Assembly (NCBI RefSeq): GCF_038007965.1 | Contig: NZ_JBBOYD010000001.1 | Location: forward strand, 3,264,501-3,328,500 | Reading direction: 5' to 3' | DNA: 64,000 nt | From: Niallia sp. FSL W8-0635 | Lineage (GTDB): Bacteria > Bacillota > Bacilli > Bacillales > Cytobacillaceae | Part shown: piece after piece, positions 19,781 through 28,603 of the stretch | Position numbering within the stretch: position 1 is the stretch's first letter | How the letters are laid out: every line of letters starts with the position of its first letter | Program-made: the position numbers and the translations under genes | Notes under the pieces: model-generated | Databases searched by the model: none | The model's input: the letters and a program-made list of their open reading frames with translations, nothing else | What the model was told of the DNA's origin: nothing

Positions 19781-19910
19781 TGGTCACCCAGGCACTGATG
19801 GGCTTCACTACCTTTCCATACGGTAAGTCAACATTGCTTCCCTTGTTTCCTTTATCTCAGGTATGGTAGCTCCACCTCACACGCCACTTAATGGGTGCTC
19901 TCCGCTTTTC
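19781..19910 (-). repeat. Diverged single copy of the structured repeat
   Basis: Read on the minus strand from 19910, this begins GAAAAGCGGAG as in the 383-737 array. It then carries the blocks CTGAGATAAAGGAAACA (19860-19844) and ATGTTGACTTA (19833-19823), followed by CGTA, all shared with the array. The flanking arms differ but still pair: CACCCA (19897-19892) with TGGGTG (19790-19785), CTACC (19869-19865) with GGTAG (19812-19808), and ATAC with GTAT just inside. Changed bases with pairing kept argue for a selected fold. It starts immediately after the stop codon of the binding-protein gene, in sense orientation. Confidence 0.7.
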
Positions 19911-21536
19911 TTAATTATTTTTCTTATAATCTTGATATGTTTTATTAGCTGTTTCTACATATTGATCTAGCCCTTGACTTTTTAGCTCTTTAACAAATGC
20001 ATCAAATTCACTTAAATCACGTGTACCTAAGATAAACTTTAATGTGTTTTGGTTTGTGTAATCTTTTAAAGGTGTACTTTGTAATGTTGCTTTTTCTCTA
20101 TCTTCAATAGAATAAGGAATTAATGGATCTGTTGGAATTGGTGTTTTTGCTGCTTTCATATCATTTTGGAACTTAATTTCTTCTTCACTCATCATAGAAT
20201 GAAGTAAATCTGTTGTTCCTCCATATGCAAAAACTCCACCAGAGAATCCATAGTCAACGCGTAAGTCCTTTGTTCCATTTGGATTTAATCCATTGTAATT
20301 AATGTCATCTGTTAATTTTCTTACTCCATTTTCCTTCGTAAATGTAGTTCCTTCTACTCCCCATTTTGTGAATTCTTGACCTTCATCACTGTAATATAAC
20401 CAGTCAATAAACTGAAGAATTGCTTCGAAATTTTCACTTTCTTTAATTTTCGAAGTAATCATTACACCATTCTCTAATCTAGAACCTGACATTAATTGAC
20501 CAGCAGTACCACCTGGAACGGTAATTTTGGAAATAGAATAATTTCCTTTGCCTAATGTTTTATCCATGTCGACACGATGTAGATGAATTGTTTGAGAGTT
20601 ACCATTAATAATGAATGATTTGCCTGTTACAAATTTTTGGACTGCTTGATCATCACTTTGTGTAAAGCTCTCTTCATCTAACAATCCTTCTTCCACCAAT
20701 TTATGGAAGTAAGTAAGCATTTCTTTATAGCCATCTGTTGTCGCTGCATAAACGAATTCATCTGCATCCTGATCATAAGATAATCCATTTCCGAATCCCC
20801 AGCCAGCTTTTGTTCCAAAACCTGTTGCTGCAATATTTAACGTACTATTAAAAGTAAAACGATCAGAGAAAGGAATAGAATCTGGATAGATTTCTTTCAA
20901 CTTTTTCATTGCAGTATAAAGTTCATCCCAAGTTGTAGGAATCGCAATGTTATTTTCTTCGAAGATATCCGTTCTTACAATTAATGTGTAATCTGGCCAA
21001 ACTTCTTCATGTAAACCTGGAAGAACATAGAATTTCCCATCGTTTTGACGTAGCGTATCTAACTCCGAACCTAAATCCCATTTTTCTACTTTTTCTTTAA
21101 AGTGTGGCATTTTATCAATGTAATCGCTTACCGGAAGTGCAGCACCTGATGCTACAAAAGCTGCTTCTTCCCCTGGGTATGTTTTTGGAATAACGATTGG
21201 TGCATCCCCTGAACTAATTAGTAAACTTCTTTTTTGTGTATAGTCACTCATTGGTACGATAGTCGGCTTTAACGTGACATTCGTGATTTCTTTAATCTTA
21301 TCCCATAGTAACCAATCTTCTTTATATGGATATGTTGGCTGATCCATATATAAAATGGATAAATCAAACGGTTCAGTTGCTTTAAATGTGTCTCCTGCAT
21401 TATAAGATTCCATTGCTCCTTTTGTAGACACTTCTACATCACTACTCGCTTGATCATCATTAGAACAAGCAGCAGTAAATAGTACTAACATGAATAACCC
21501 TAGAAACAGCCCAACCTTTTTAATACTTTCTTTCAT
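19911..21536 (-). CDS. LplA/YtcQ-type lipoprotein, putative aldouronate-binding protein
   Basis: Extracellular solute-binding lipoprotein of a CUT1 ABC importer, 541 aa. The signal sequence ends in a lipobox LFTAACSN with the lipidated cysteine at C24, followed by an acidic/serine linker. The large size and sequence are typical of LplA/YtcQ-like proteins that bind oligosaccharides such as aldotetraouronic acid in Geobacillus and Paenibacillus clusters. It is last in lplB-lplC-lplA order. A 9-bp hairpin lies in the gap before it, and the structured repeat abuts its stop codon. Substrate is inferred from the neighbouring glucuronate genes. Confidence 0.85.
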   Translation of the reverse strand: MKESIKKVGLFLGLFMLVLFTAACSNDDQASSDVEVSTKGAMESYNAGDTFKATEPFDLSILYMDQPTYPYKEDWLLWDKIKEITNVTLKPTIVPMSDYTQKRSLLISSGDAPIVIPKTYPGEEAAFVASGAALPVSDYIDKMPHFKEKVEKWDLGSELDTLRQNDGKFYVLPGLHEEVWPDYTLIVRTDIFEENNIAIPTTWDELYTAMKKLKEIYPDSIPFSDRFTFNSTLNIAATGFGTKAGWGFGNGLSYDQDADEFVYAATTDGYKEMLTYFHKLVEEGLLDEESFTQSDDQAVQKFVTGKSFIINGNSQTIHLHRVDMDKTLGKGNYSISKITVPGGTAGQLMSGSRLENGVMITSKIKESENFEAILQFIDWLYYSDEGQEFTKWGVEGTTFTKENGVRKLTDDINYNGLNPNGTKDLRVDYGFSGGVFAYGGTTDLLHSMMSEEEIKFQNDMKAAKTPIPTDPLIPYSIEDREKATLQSTPLKDYTNQNTLKFILGTRDLSEFDAFVKELKSQGLDQYVETANKTYQDYKKNN

Positions 21537-21650
21537 AGTATTTCCTCCCCTTATATATATAGGAAAAGCGTAAAGTTATTTTTCACTAAAAGCAGGCATA
21601 TGAAAGGAATCCTTAGGAAAAACAACCACGCTGAACTCCCGCTTACTAGA

Positions 21651-21678
21651 AGGCTCTGTCTATTACTTAACAGAGCCT
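21651..21678 (-). other. Hairpin spanning the lplC-like stop codon
   Basis: AGGCTCTGT (21651-21659) and ACAGAGCCT (21670-21678) form a perfect 9-bp stem with a 10-nt loop containing the stop codon. There is no T-run after it on the minus strand, so it looks like an mRNA processing or stability hairpin rather than a terminator. Confidence 0.6.
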
Positions 21679-22532
21679 AGCATTACTCCTGAAACAAAGT
21701 ATTTTTGAACAAATGGATATATCGTTAAAATTGGTAATATTGTTAATACCATTGTTACAGATTTAATATTAGCAGAGATTTGTGTTAAGTTATCTGCTGA
21801 TGTTGCACCTGCTGACATTCCACTCGTTGTTCCTGCGATCATATTTCTTAAGTAGATTGTAACTGGGAATAACTCTTTTTTATCTAAATAAATGAAAGCA
21901 CTAAACCAAGAATTCCAATAAGCCACTGCGTAAAATAACACCATTGTGGCAATTACCGCTTTACTTAGTGGTAAAATTATTTTTAATAGAATGCCATATG
22001 TGTTTAAACCATCAATAGATGCTGCCTCTTCTAGTTCTTCAGGCATATTTTCAAAAAAGGATTTCATGATAAGCATATTATAAATACTAATCGCACCTGG
22101 GATTACAATTGCCCACATAGAATTAGCAAATCCTAAAGCGTTTATTAAAACATAGTTCGGAATTAAGCCTCCGTTAAAGAACATAGTGAATACTGCAAAT
22201 ACAGTTAAAAAACGACGTCCGACAAGCCTTCTCTTTGAAAGGGCATAAGCAAAGATTGTTGTTAAAAACATAGAGATTATAGTCCCTACCACTGTATAAA
22301 CAACTGTATTTTTATAATTTATCCAGAACATCGTATCAGACAAAACCTTTTGATAGGTTTCTACATTGAATCCCTTTGGAAGTAAATTTACTTGACCTGA
22401 ATTAATGTAAGACTCACTACTAAATGATTGTGCAACAACATTTATAAACGGATATAGTGTACAAAAGATAATGAGTAATAGAATACATACATTAAAGACT
22501 TTAAATATTTTGTATTGCTTCGATTCTTTCAT
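21663..22532 (-). CDS. ABC transporter permease, LplC/YtcP type
   Basis: Inner permease of a CUT1 sugar importer, 289 aa, six predicted membrane segments. The cytoplasmic EAA loop that contacts the ATPase reads ELEEAASIDGLNTYGI at about residue 170. The C-terminus YPFVQKYFVSGVMLGSVK is characteristic of the YtcP/LplC branch. It begins 12 bp after the lplB-like gene, with GGGGGGAAAA upstream of the ATG. No ATPase gene accompanies the set, as usual for Bacillus CUT1 systems that share MsmX. Confidence 0.9.
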   Translation of the reverse strand: MKESKQYKIFKVFNVCILLLIIFCTLYPFINVVAQSFSSESYINSGQVNLLPKGFNVETYQKVLSDTMFWINYKNTVVYTVVGTIISMFLTTIFAYALSKRRLVGRRFLTVFAVFTMFFNGGLIPNYVLINALGFANSMWAIVIPGAISIYNMLIMKSFFENMPEELEEAASIDGLNTYGILLKIILPLSKAVIATMVLFYAVAYWNSWFSAFIYLDKKELFPVTIYLRNMIAGTTSGMSAGATSADNLTQISANIKSVTMVLTILPILTIYPFVQKYFVSGVMLGSVK

Positions 22533-22544
22533 TTATTTTCCCCC

Positions 22545-23507
22545 CTACCATAAACTTCGTTCTGTTAGTTTTCTAGAAATACTATTCGCTGTTAATACGA
22601 GCACTAATCCAATAATGGATTCGAATAGCCCGATAGCTGCTGCATAACTAAAATTATTGGATTCTAAACCAACACGATATAAATAAGTTGATAGAACATC
22701 AGAAGTTTCATAAGTTAAAGGATTATAAATCAATAAGATTTTTTCAAAACCAATGGCAAGAAAGCTACCAATATTCAAAATTAATAGTGTAACAATTGTT
22801 GGCAATATACCAGGAATCGTAATATGAAGCGTTTGTTTCCAACGGTTAGCACCATCAATTTTTGCTGCCTCATAAAGGGAATCATCAATGGTTGTTAATG
22901 CAGCCAAGTAAAGAATTGCTCCCCATCCCATTCCTTGCCATACTTCCGAAGTGACATAAATTGTCCTAAACCATTCTGGACTTTGAATAAAGCTTATTTT
23001 CTCTCCTGTAAAAAATTCCACTATCCCATTGATCGAACCGTTTAATGCCGTTAGCTGCAAAATCATTCCGGCAATGATAACAATTGATAAAAAATGTGGT
23101 AAATAGGATGCCGTTTGCACAAATTTCTTGAATTTTTTTGACTTTACTTCATTTAATAGAAGTGCAAATATAATTGGCATTGGAAAACAAAATAATAATG
23201 TAATTCCACCTAAAACAAGTGTGTTTTTAAATACATTCCAAAAAACTGGGTCATTAATAAACATCTCAAAATAATAAAAACCTACCCACTGTTCTCCATA
23301 AATTTTACCGCCAGGCATATACCTTCTAAAGGCAATGACATTACCGAGCATTGGTCCATACTTAAATATTAATAAATAAATGATTGGTAGAACTAACAAG
23401 GAATATAACTGCCAATCTTTTCTTATAGCAGTTAGCGTTTTTTTGACTTTACTTTTTTTTGTTTTTTTTGTAGTTTTTACTTGTGAATGTACGACTTCCG
23501 TTTCCAT
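22545..23507 (-). CDS. ABC transporter permease, LplB type
   Basis: Partner permease of the LplC-like protein, 320 aa, six membrane segments after a lysine-rich N-terminus (TTKKTKKSKVKKTLTAIRK). EAA loop: DDSLYEAAKIDGANRWKQ. The start ATG follows CGGGGGGG. It is first in lplB-lplC-lplA. Its 319-bp upstream region holds a cre-like site and a 10-bp hairpin, which suggests its own CcpA-controlled promoter. Aldouronate transport is inferred from family and from the uxaC-uxuAB and xylosidase neighbours. Confidence 0.9.
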   Translation of the reverse strand: METEVVHSQVKTTKKTKKSKVKKTLTAIRKDWQLYSLLVLPIIYLLIFKYGPMLGNVIAFRRYMPGGKIYGEQWVGFYYFEMFINDPVFWNVFKNTLVLGGITLLFCFPMPIIFALLLNEVKSKKFKKFVQTASYLPHFLSIVIIAGMILQLTALNGSINGIVEFFTGEKISFIQSPEWFRTIYVTSEVWQGMGWGAILYLAALTTIDDSLYEAAKIDGANRWKQTLHITIPGILPTIVTLLILNIGSFLAIGFEKILLIYNPLTYETSDVLSTYLYRVGLESNNFSYAAAIGLFESIIGLVLVLTANSISRKLTERSLW

Positions 23508-23588
23508 AATACCCCCCCGTTTCTGTTTATTATCAATACCATGTTCTATTGCGATTCATTGAATAGTAGCAAACAAGCTATTTATAAA

Positions 23589-23611
23589 GCTACATCTTAG
23601 AAAGATGTAGC
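23589..23611 (-). other. 5' leader hairpin of the lplB-like operon
   Basis: GCTACATCTT and AAGATGTAGC form a perfect 10-bp stem with a 3-nt loop. It lies between the cre-like site and the lplB-like start, followed on the minus strand by only three T. It could be a weak terminator for the upstream gene or a 5' stabilising hairpin. Confidence 0.5.
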
Positions 23612-23625
23612 AAATATACAATAAA

Positions 23626-23639
23626 TTTAAGCGCTTACT
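23626..23639. promoter_or_regulatory. Candidate cre (CcpA) site of the aldouronate operon
   Basis: TTTAAGCGCTTACT contains the perfect palindrome TAAGCGCTTA and matches the cre consensus TGWAANCGNTNWCA except at the second base and the last (A to T, allowed by looser consensus forms). It lies about 120 bp upstream of the lplB-like start and overlaps a possible promoter, as expected for glucose repression. Confidence 0.65.
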
Positions 23640-23826
23640 TCAAGAGGTTAGAAGTCTTATTAAAATCTCTAAATCTATTATGTAAAAGGATATGATTATT
23701 TCGTATGATAAACAAATGAAGTAATTAAGAAGTAATGAGAATATATAATTTCTGTTTTGAAGATTTTTGTTCATTTTTATAACTATACTAGTATGGTAGC
23801 ATAGCTATAAGGATTTTTTCTTTTGG

Positions 23827-24618
23827 TTAAAGAATATGAAACAGTGGGTTTTCTTTGATGTAATAAACAGGAATATGTGGAAAATCAGTTTCTATTAAAG
23901 CTTTCAAATACTCCATTCCTGGTTCTTCGCTTACCGCATGACCAATCAAGATGAATGCCTTCTTTTTCCCTTGGTGGATAGCATCCCTTACGTACTCAGG
24001 TGCTTCCCATTCCGGCCCTTCTCCCGCAATAATTAAATCAAGATCGTGGTTCTGAAATAAAGGAATGACCAATTCTCCTCCACCTCGATAACCTGCAAGC
24101 AGTCCAATCCTTTTGCATTTCATGGATAGATCACCAACAACTCTAACAAAGGGAGTACCGAGTTTATCTTTAATATACGTTGCAATTTCAGTAACAGATT
24201 TCTCTGGAATCGTCAAAGTAGTTGCCGTCGACTGATACTCTTCCGTATATTTCTCCCATTCAAGCTTGCGAATCAAGCCAACCATGATACCATCCGGATT
24301 ATAACGGTGAAAGTAATCATGAAATCGAAAAATACTGATATTAGCTTCTTCTACTAATTGGAGCTTTGCCCGTAAGATTGGATCATTTGAATGTGCTTCT
24401 TTCCAATTTTGATGACTATAAAAAGGACCCTCATGAGTAATAATTAAATTTGCTCCTAGAGAAATTGCTTTTTCCAATACTTCCTGCGTTAAAATGAATG
24501 CGATTACAATTCCTTCAACATCAAGAGTTGCTGATCCTTTTACTAATACATCAGTTTGTGATTCAAATTTACCTGCGGGCTCGATTAACTTATCTATTAT
24601 TCTCTGAATACTCGTCAT
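23827..24618 (-). CDS. NIF3-like (YbgI/DUF34) protein
   Basis: Member of the NIF3/GTP cyclohydrolase I type 2 family, 263 aa, metal-binding, role unknown. Family features: an N-terminal block with IITHEGPFYSH (metal-binding histidine), a middle RIGLLAGYRGGGELVIPL and the C-terminal AGEGPEWEAPEYVRDA and GHAVSEEPGMEY. It is a short form without the inserted middle domain of B. subtilis YqfO. The ATG has GGGGGAGAT upstream. It is encoded within the sugar cluster, and I recall NIF3-like genes in Geobacillus hemicellulose clusters, so a link to sugar metabolism is suggested by context only. Confidence 0.8.
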   Translation of the reverse strand: MTSIQRIIDKLIEPAGKFESQTDVLVKGSATLDVEGIVIAFILTQEVLEKAISLGANLIITHEGPFYSHQNWKEAHSNDPILRAKLQLVEEANISIFRFHDYFHRYNPDGIMVGLIRKLEWEKYTEEYQSTATTLTIPEKSVTEIATYIKDKLGTPFVRVVGDLSMKCKRIGLLAGYRGGGELVIPLFQNHDLDLIIAGEGPEWEAPEYVRDAIHQGKKKAFILIGHAVSEEPGMEYLKALIETDFPHIPVYYIKENPLFHIL

Positions 24619-24747
24619 TCTATCTCCCCCATCAAGTTAATCAAATTATAACATGTTACACTTTGTTCACTCAATATACAAACTATATTTTTTTACAAGA
24701 ATTTCTATTAATTTACTAGCTGAAATTTATTTTTTCTATAACTAACT

Positions 24748-25383
24748 TTATTCCGCAACCACATTATTCGTTTCTTGCTTTTGCATACGCTGAAAAATAA
24801 GAATACTGCTAGACATTAGTATACAAGCTACAGAAACACCGCTAAAAAATGGCAAAAGTCCTGGAACATAAAGTAAAAGGAAAATATCTGCTACTAATCC
24901 AAGAAGAACTAGTAATAATATATGAATATTTAAAACCCCTAGAAAAAAGGAATATTTAAAGTAATCGATGAACTTTAAATGATAATGCACATAAACAGGA
25001 AAGAAAAATAAAAGTGTAATAACATATAAGCATGAAATAAGCAGCAATATACTAGTAGTAACAATACGGATTATACCATCAAGATTTAAGATTAAATAGT
25101 AATCGGCATATAACATTGCTCCCGCCAGTACAAATACTAGGCCATAGATATTGCTCTTTAAAAATTCACTTTTATAGATAGAGAAGAATGTTTTCCAAAT
25201 GGGAATATCAGTTTCTTTCATAAACCATTTTCGGACAACAGTAAACAAAGCTACTGTTGCTGGCATAAAACCAAATAGAACGAGGCCACTTACTGTAAAC
25301 AAAATCCATAATAAATTTATATAAGCTAGCTTCATAATCCATTCACAGATGGTATATAATTTCCCCATTGGTTTTGCTGTCAT
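24748..25383 (-). CDS. YesL/DUF624 membrane protein
   Basis: Second DUF624 protein of the island, 211 aa, about five or six membrane segments, closer in size to B. subtilis YesL. It ends with a charged tail (MQKQETNNVVAE). The start ATG follows GAGGGGAT. It lies downstream of the GH52 gene, across a gap with a long composite hairpin, and upstream of the NIF3-like gene. YesL-type genes recur beside YesMN-type two-component systems and CUT1 importers; their function is not known. Confidence 0.8.
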   Translation of the reverse strand: MTAKPMGKLYTICEWIMKLAYINLLWILFTVSGLVLFGFMPATVALFTVVRKWFMKETDIPIWKTFFSIYKSEFLKSNIYGLVFVLAGAMLYADYYLILNLDGIIRIVTTSILLLISCLYVITLLFFFPVYVHYHLKFIDYFKYSFFLGVLNIHILLLVLLGLVADIFLLLYVPGLLPFFSGVSVACILMSSSILIFQRMQKQETNNVVAE

Positions 25384-25449
25384 GCTTATCCCCTCTACTT
25401 TCTTCTTTCCTATTAGACTTCTTTATACTTCTTTTCTACTATAATCCCG

Positions 25450-25524
25450 CAGCCTGAATACATTTTAATTCATGAGCTACACTATAAACACTAGGCTCTG
25501 TGTAGCATCTATGTATTCAGACTG
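25450..25524 (-). other. Composite intercistronic hairpin after GH52
   Basis: Outer arms 25450-25462 and 25512-25524 match at 12 of 13 positions. Inner arms GCTACAC (25476-25482) and GTGTAGC (25500-25506) are perfect. No T-run follows on the minus strand, so it is not a standard terminator. It could stabilise the upstream GH52 message or be a small palindromic repeat. Confidence 0.6.
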
Positions 25525-25548
25525 TTATACTCTCTCTATATTCTTTTA

Positions 25549-27669
25549 TTAGTGCTGTTCTTCTAACCACAAAATGCTTGTTACTCCACGAGGGTAGTAT
25601 TTACTACCTGCGATTTCACCTGCGATTATTTGATCACTCCAGCTCCAGATTGATAACTCAGGATGTGTTAACCATTCTACATGGGCTGTATCAGCTTTTG
25701 CCCCTTTTTCATCCCATTTCCAGCCCAGAATTTCACGTGCAATAAATTGGCATAAATAAATTTTACTTAGCCAAGAATTGTTACTTGTTGATGAAATTTT
25801 CCAGCCACCATCTTCGAATAGACAAATCCCTTCTGTTAAGACTGTTTCTAGATGTGTTTTTAATGCCTGAATATAGGTGCCATATCTTCCATGCTCATCT
25901 AATGCTTCCTTACAGTTTGTAAAGTATGGGAAAATCAGTCCTTCTATTGCTGGGATGATTTTTGAATCATTTCCTTCGCCAATAACAGCTGGAATATACC
26001 CATCTTCTGTTATGTGCTCCACAATAGTTGAAGCACATTTTTCTGCTTGCTCTAAAGCAAGCTTAGCCAAATCTTTTCTTTCATTCTCTGTAAATATTTT
26101 TTCAAGCGCAATATAGGAAGCCCATATTTTCCCTGCTAAATAAATATTGTTTCTTGCTTGCCCTAAAGACACATCAAGACTGTCATAAGTAGTTATTTCC
26201 GCACCACCCATTACCCTTGAAGAATCTAGACCCATCAATCCATTGCGCTTATCTGGTTCTGGATGATCTCTATTTAATATACTTTCAAAACACTGTTCCA
26301 CTATTTCTAGATTTGCCTCTAACCACTTTTGATCACCTGTATGGTTAACATAAAGTGCCGCACATAATACCCAGTTTACTAGCTGTTCATGAGTCATATG
26401 GGAGAAACATCCGTCCAAACCATATAATTCATAGGATGAGTATTGTGGACGAGATATTGTATTCGCTACTCCCATATCATGTGTAAAGCTTATCCCACCA
26501 GGATATTCTGTATCATCGTTGGGAAAACGAACAGTATCTTCATAACTAAAACGTTGGACAAACATATCTAATTCATTTTTTACGGTCCACGGGTTCATTC
26601 TTAGCTCAAAGAAAATCTGATCCACTGTTAAATCAAAGGTATTCATCATACGATATTCCCCTTCATTCACTACCCAGAAAGGTTCCCCATTATAATCTAA
26701 CAATTGTGTAGAGCCATAATAGCTGCGAATAGAGTGAATTAACATAAATTTTTGATCTTCCGATAAATGCTGTGTACCGTTTATTTTTTCATTTACATTT
26801 TTTGCTCGGTGTGCTATTGTATCAAAGTTTTCAAGAGCATATTCTGCAACAGACTCAATATTTTCAAAGAACTTAGTATAATAATAGGATGTATCCATCC
26901 CCGCGGTTACAATTCCACCTCTATAAAAACAGATAGCAAACTGATAGGTTCTTTTTTCTCCAGCTGGAACATCTACCACTAATGCACCTAAAGGTCCTAA
27001 TCCAAATGTCCAGTTCTCTTCTTGAGGCGTTGTTAGAATGTTTTCTAGACTAAAGTGCATGGCTGATTTTACCTCAGGATTATTGGATACAATAGCTGTC
27101 GATCTACCTTGACCAATACCAGCAAATCCATCCATTGTATCATCGACTCTTCGCATGGATGAATAAGGATCACTTCCCTGATAGCCGAAGAAAGCGCGTC
27201 GGCTTCTAGTACCATTCGTATTATCTACTGTCAATTCAGCAAGTACAGCTGGCAAAATAGTCCTTTTCAATTCTTCCTCATTCGCAACCGTAGGATCTGG
27301 AACAGGTTCCACTTGTGAATAAATCGTAAAAGATATATCTTCTGCTTCCCATGTATCTGTTCCAAGTTGGAAATTTCGTTTTATTTTATCTTTAGAGATA
27401 GGATAAATGATTCTTGGCTTATCTGGATCTGGATCCATATTTTCAATATCATATCTCTTACTTTCATCATCTTCTTGGTAAGCAAAGAATGGAAATGCTT
27501 GATATATTCCTTCTTTATTTACTGTTTCAGCACCTATATAAATATTTTGTTTCGGAGAACGGCCCAACTCTAAATCTAATCCACCACCTGCACCTGGAAA
27601 ACCTAGTGTAAAGCTTGAAAACGCTCCTATTGGCGAATGATGAGCATTAAAAAATGAATTTTTTGGCAT
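25549..27669 (-). CDS. GH52 beta-xylosidase
   Basis: Intracellular retaining beta-xylosidase of the small family GH52, 706 aa (Geobacillus XynB2 is about 705), very similar from the first residues (FFNAHHSP.GAF.SFTLGFPG). By comparison with the Geobacillus enzyme the nucleophile is E336 (VVNEGEYRMMN) and the acid/base D496 (TTYDSLDVSLG). No signal peptide. The start ATG follows AAAGGAGG, 23 bp after the XynG-like permease stop, so it belongs to the xylo-oligosaccharide uptake operon. Confidence is high on family and activity. Confidence 0.96.
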   Translation of the reverse strand: MPKNSFFNAHHSPIGAFSSFTLGFPGAGGGLDLELGRSPKQNIYIGAETVNKEGIYQAFPFFAYQEDDESKRYDIENMDPDPDKPRIIYPISKDKIKRNFQLGTDTWEAEDISFTIYSQVEPVPDPTVANEEELKRTILPAVLAELTVDNTNGTRSRRAFFGYQGSDPYSSMRRVDDTMDGFAGIGQGRSTAIVSNNPEVKSAMHFSLENILTTPQEENWTFGLGPLGALVVDVPAGEKRTYQFAICFYRGGIVTAGMDTSYYYTKFFENIESVAEYALENFDTIAHRAKNVNEKINGTQHLSEDQKFMLIHSIRSYYGSTQLLDYNGEPFWVVNEGEYRMMNTFDLTVDQIFFELRMNPWTVKNELDMFVQRFSYEDTVRFPNDDTEYPGGISFTHDMGVANTISRPQYSSYELYGLDGCFSHMTHEQLVNWVLCAALYVNHTGDQKWLEANLEIVEQCFESILNRDHPEPDKRNGLMGLDSSRVMGGAEITTYDSLDVSLGQARNNIYLAGKIWASYIALEKIFTENERKDLAKLALEQAEKCASTIVEHITEDGYIPAVIGEGNDSKIIPAIEGLIFPYFTNCKEALDEHGRYGTYIQALKTHLETVLTEGICLFEDGGWKISSTSNNSWLSKIYLCQFIAREILGWKWDEKGAKADTAHVEWLTHPELSIWSWSDQIIAGEIAGSKYYPRGVTSILWLEEQH

Positions 27670-27691
27670 CGCTATTAATTCCTCCTTTTCA

Positions 27692-28588
27692 TTATCCTTT
27701 TACAGACCCTGCAGCCAATCCTTCTACAATCTTATTACTTAGTATGATGAATGCAATTAAAATCGGAATAATACTTATCATCAAGGTTGCTCCAATAGCT
27801 CCCCAATCTGTTAAATATTGTCCTACAAAGTTATTAACACCGACCGTTAATGTCTTCCATTTATCAGAGCTAATGAATGTATTAACGAATACAAATTCAT
27901 TCCAGTTATAAATCATATTGATAATAACAACTGTTGCCATAACAGGAGTTGTCATTGGCAGCGTGATTTGAAAGAATATACGATGAATCGAACAACCATC
28001 CATTACAGCTGCTTCTTCTAGTTCACGTGGCAACGCTTGGTAGAATCCTAATAAAATCATGATTGTCAGTGGTAGGTTAAACGCTGTATACGATAAAATG
28101 ATGGAAATCGGATTATCAATTAGTTGCAATTGATTAAAGAAACTAAATAATGGAATTAATGTGGAATGTAATGGAATCATGATTCCAACCATAAACAATC
28201 CAAGAACAGGTTTACTTAGTTTCCAATGCATTCTTGTAATTGCAAAGGTAACAAAGCTTGCCAGTATTACTGTTAAAACTACCGCGATAACGGTAATCCA
28301 CACACTATTAAAGAAATATTGGCTTATATTCCCTTGTGTCCATACTTTTACATAGTTCCCCCATTGTGGATCTTTTGGAAGAGCAAATGGAGATAAGCCA
28401 AACACTTCTTGATTCGTTTTTAAAGAAAAGAAGAATAACCAGATAAGTGGATATATTTGAAAAATGGCAATAATCCCTAGTACTAGATACAAAAATCCGT
28501 ATCCTATTTTACTTCCAATTGATCCTTTTATTTTAGGAGATGTGGATAAATCAGTTTTATTATTTTTTTGCATTACTACTTCACTCAT
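27692..28588 (-). CDS. Sugar ABC transporter permease (XynG/MsmG-like)
   Basis: CUT1 permease, 298 aa, with a polar N-terminus and six membrane segments. The EAA loop ELEEAAVMDGCSIHRIFF sits at about residue 190. The start ATG follows AAAGGAGAG, 15 bp after the partner permease. With the upstream binding protein, permease and two-component genes it matches the order of the G. stearothermophilus xynDCEFG xylo-oligosaccharide system. Substrate is inferred from that order and from the GH52 gene directly downstream. Confidence 0.9.
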   Translation of the reverse strand: MSEVVMQKNNKTDLSTSPKIKGSIGSKIGYGFLYLVLGIIAIFQIYPLIWLFFFSLKTNQEVFGLSPFALPKDPQWGNYVKVWTQGNISQYFFNSVWITVIAVVLTVILASFVTFAITRMHWKLSKPVLGLFMVGIMIPLHSTLIPLFSFFNQLQLIDNPISIILSYTAFNLPLTIMILLGFYQALPRELEEAAVMDGCSIHRIFFQITLPMTTPVMATVVIINMIYNWNEFVFVNTFISSDKWKTLTVGVNNFVGQYLTDWGAIGATLMISIIPILIAFIILSNKIVEGLAAGSVKG

Positions 28589-28603
28589 GATTCTCTCTCT
28601 CCT

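Larger units (their letters stand above)
23508..23826. other. Control region upstream of the lplBCA-like operon
   Basis: 319 bp without a gene. On the minus strand TTGAAG precedes TATATT by 19 bp, with the cre-like site (23626-23639) lying between them. A 10-bp perfect hairpin (23589-23598 / 23602-23611) sits near the predicted transcript start. A further palindrome ATACTAGTAT lies near 23788. Promoter placement is by eye. Confidence 0.45.

Noticed and set aside
21600..21650. Minus-strand AAGCGGGAG after the lplC-like stop, similar to the first bases of the structured repeat
   Set aside because: None of the core blocks (GAGATAAAGGAAACA, ATGTTGACTTA) follow, so it is not a copy of the element.
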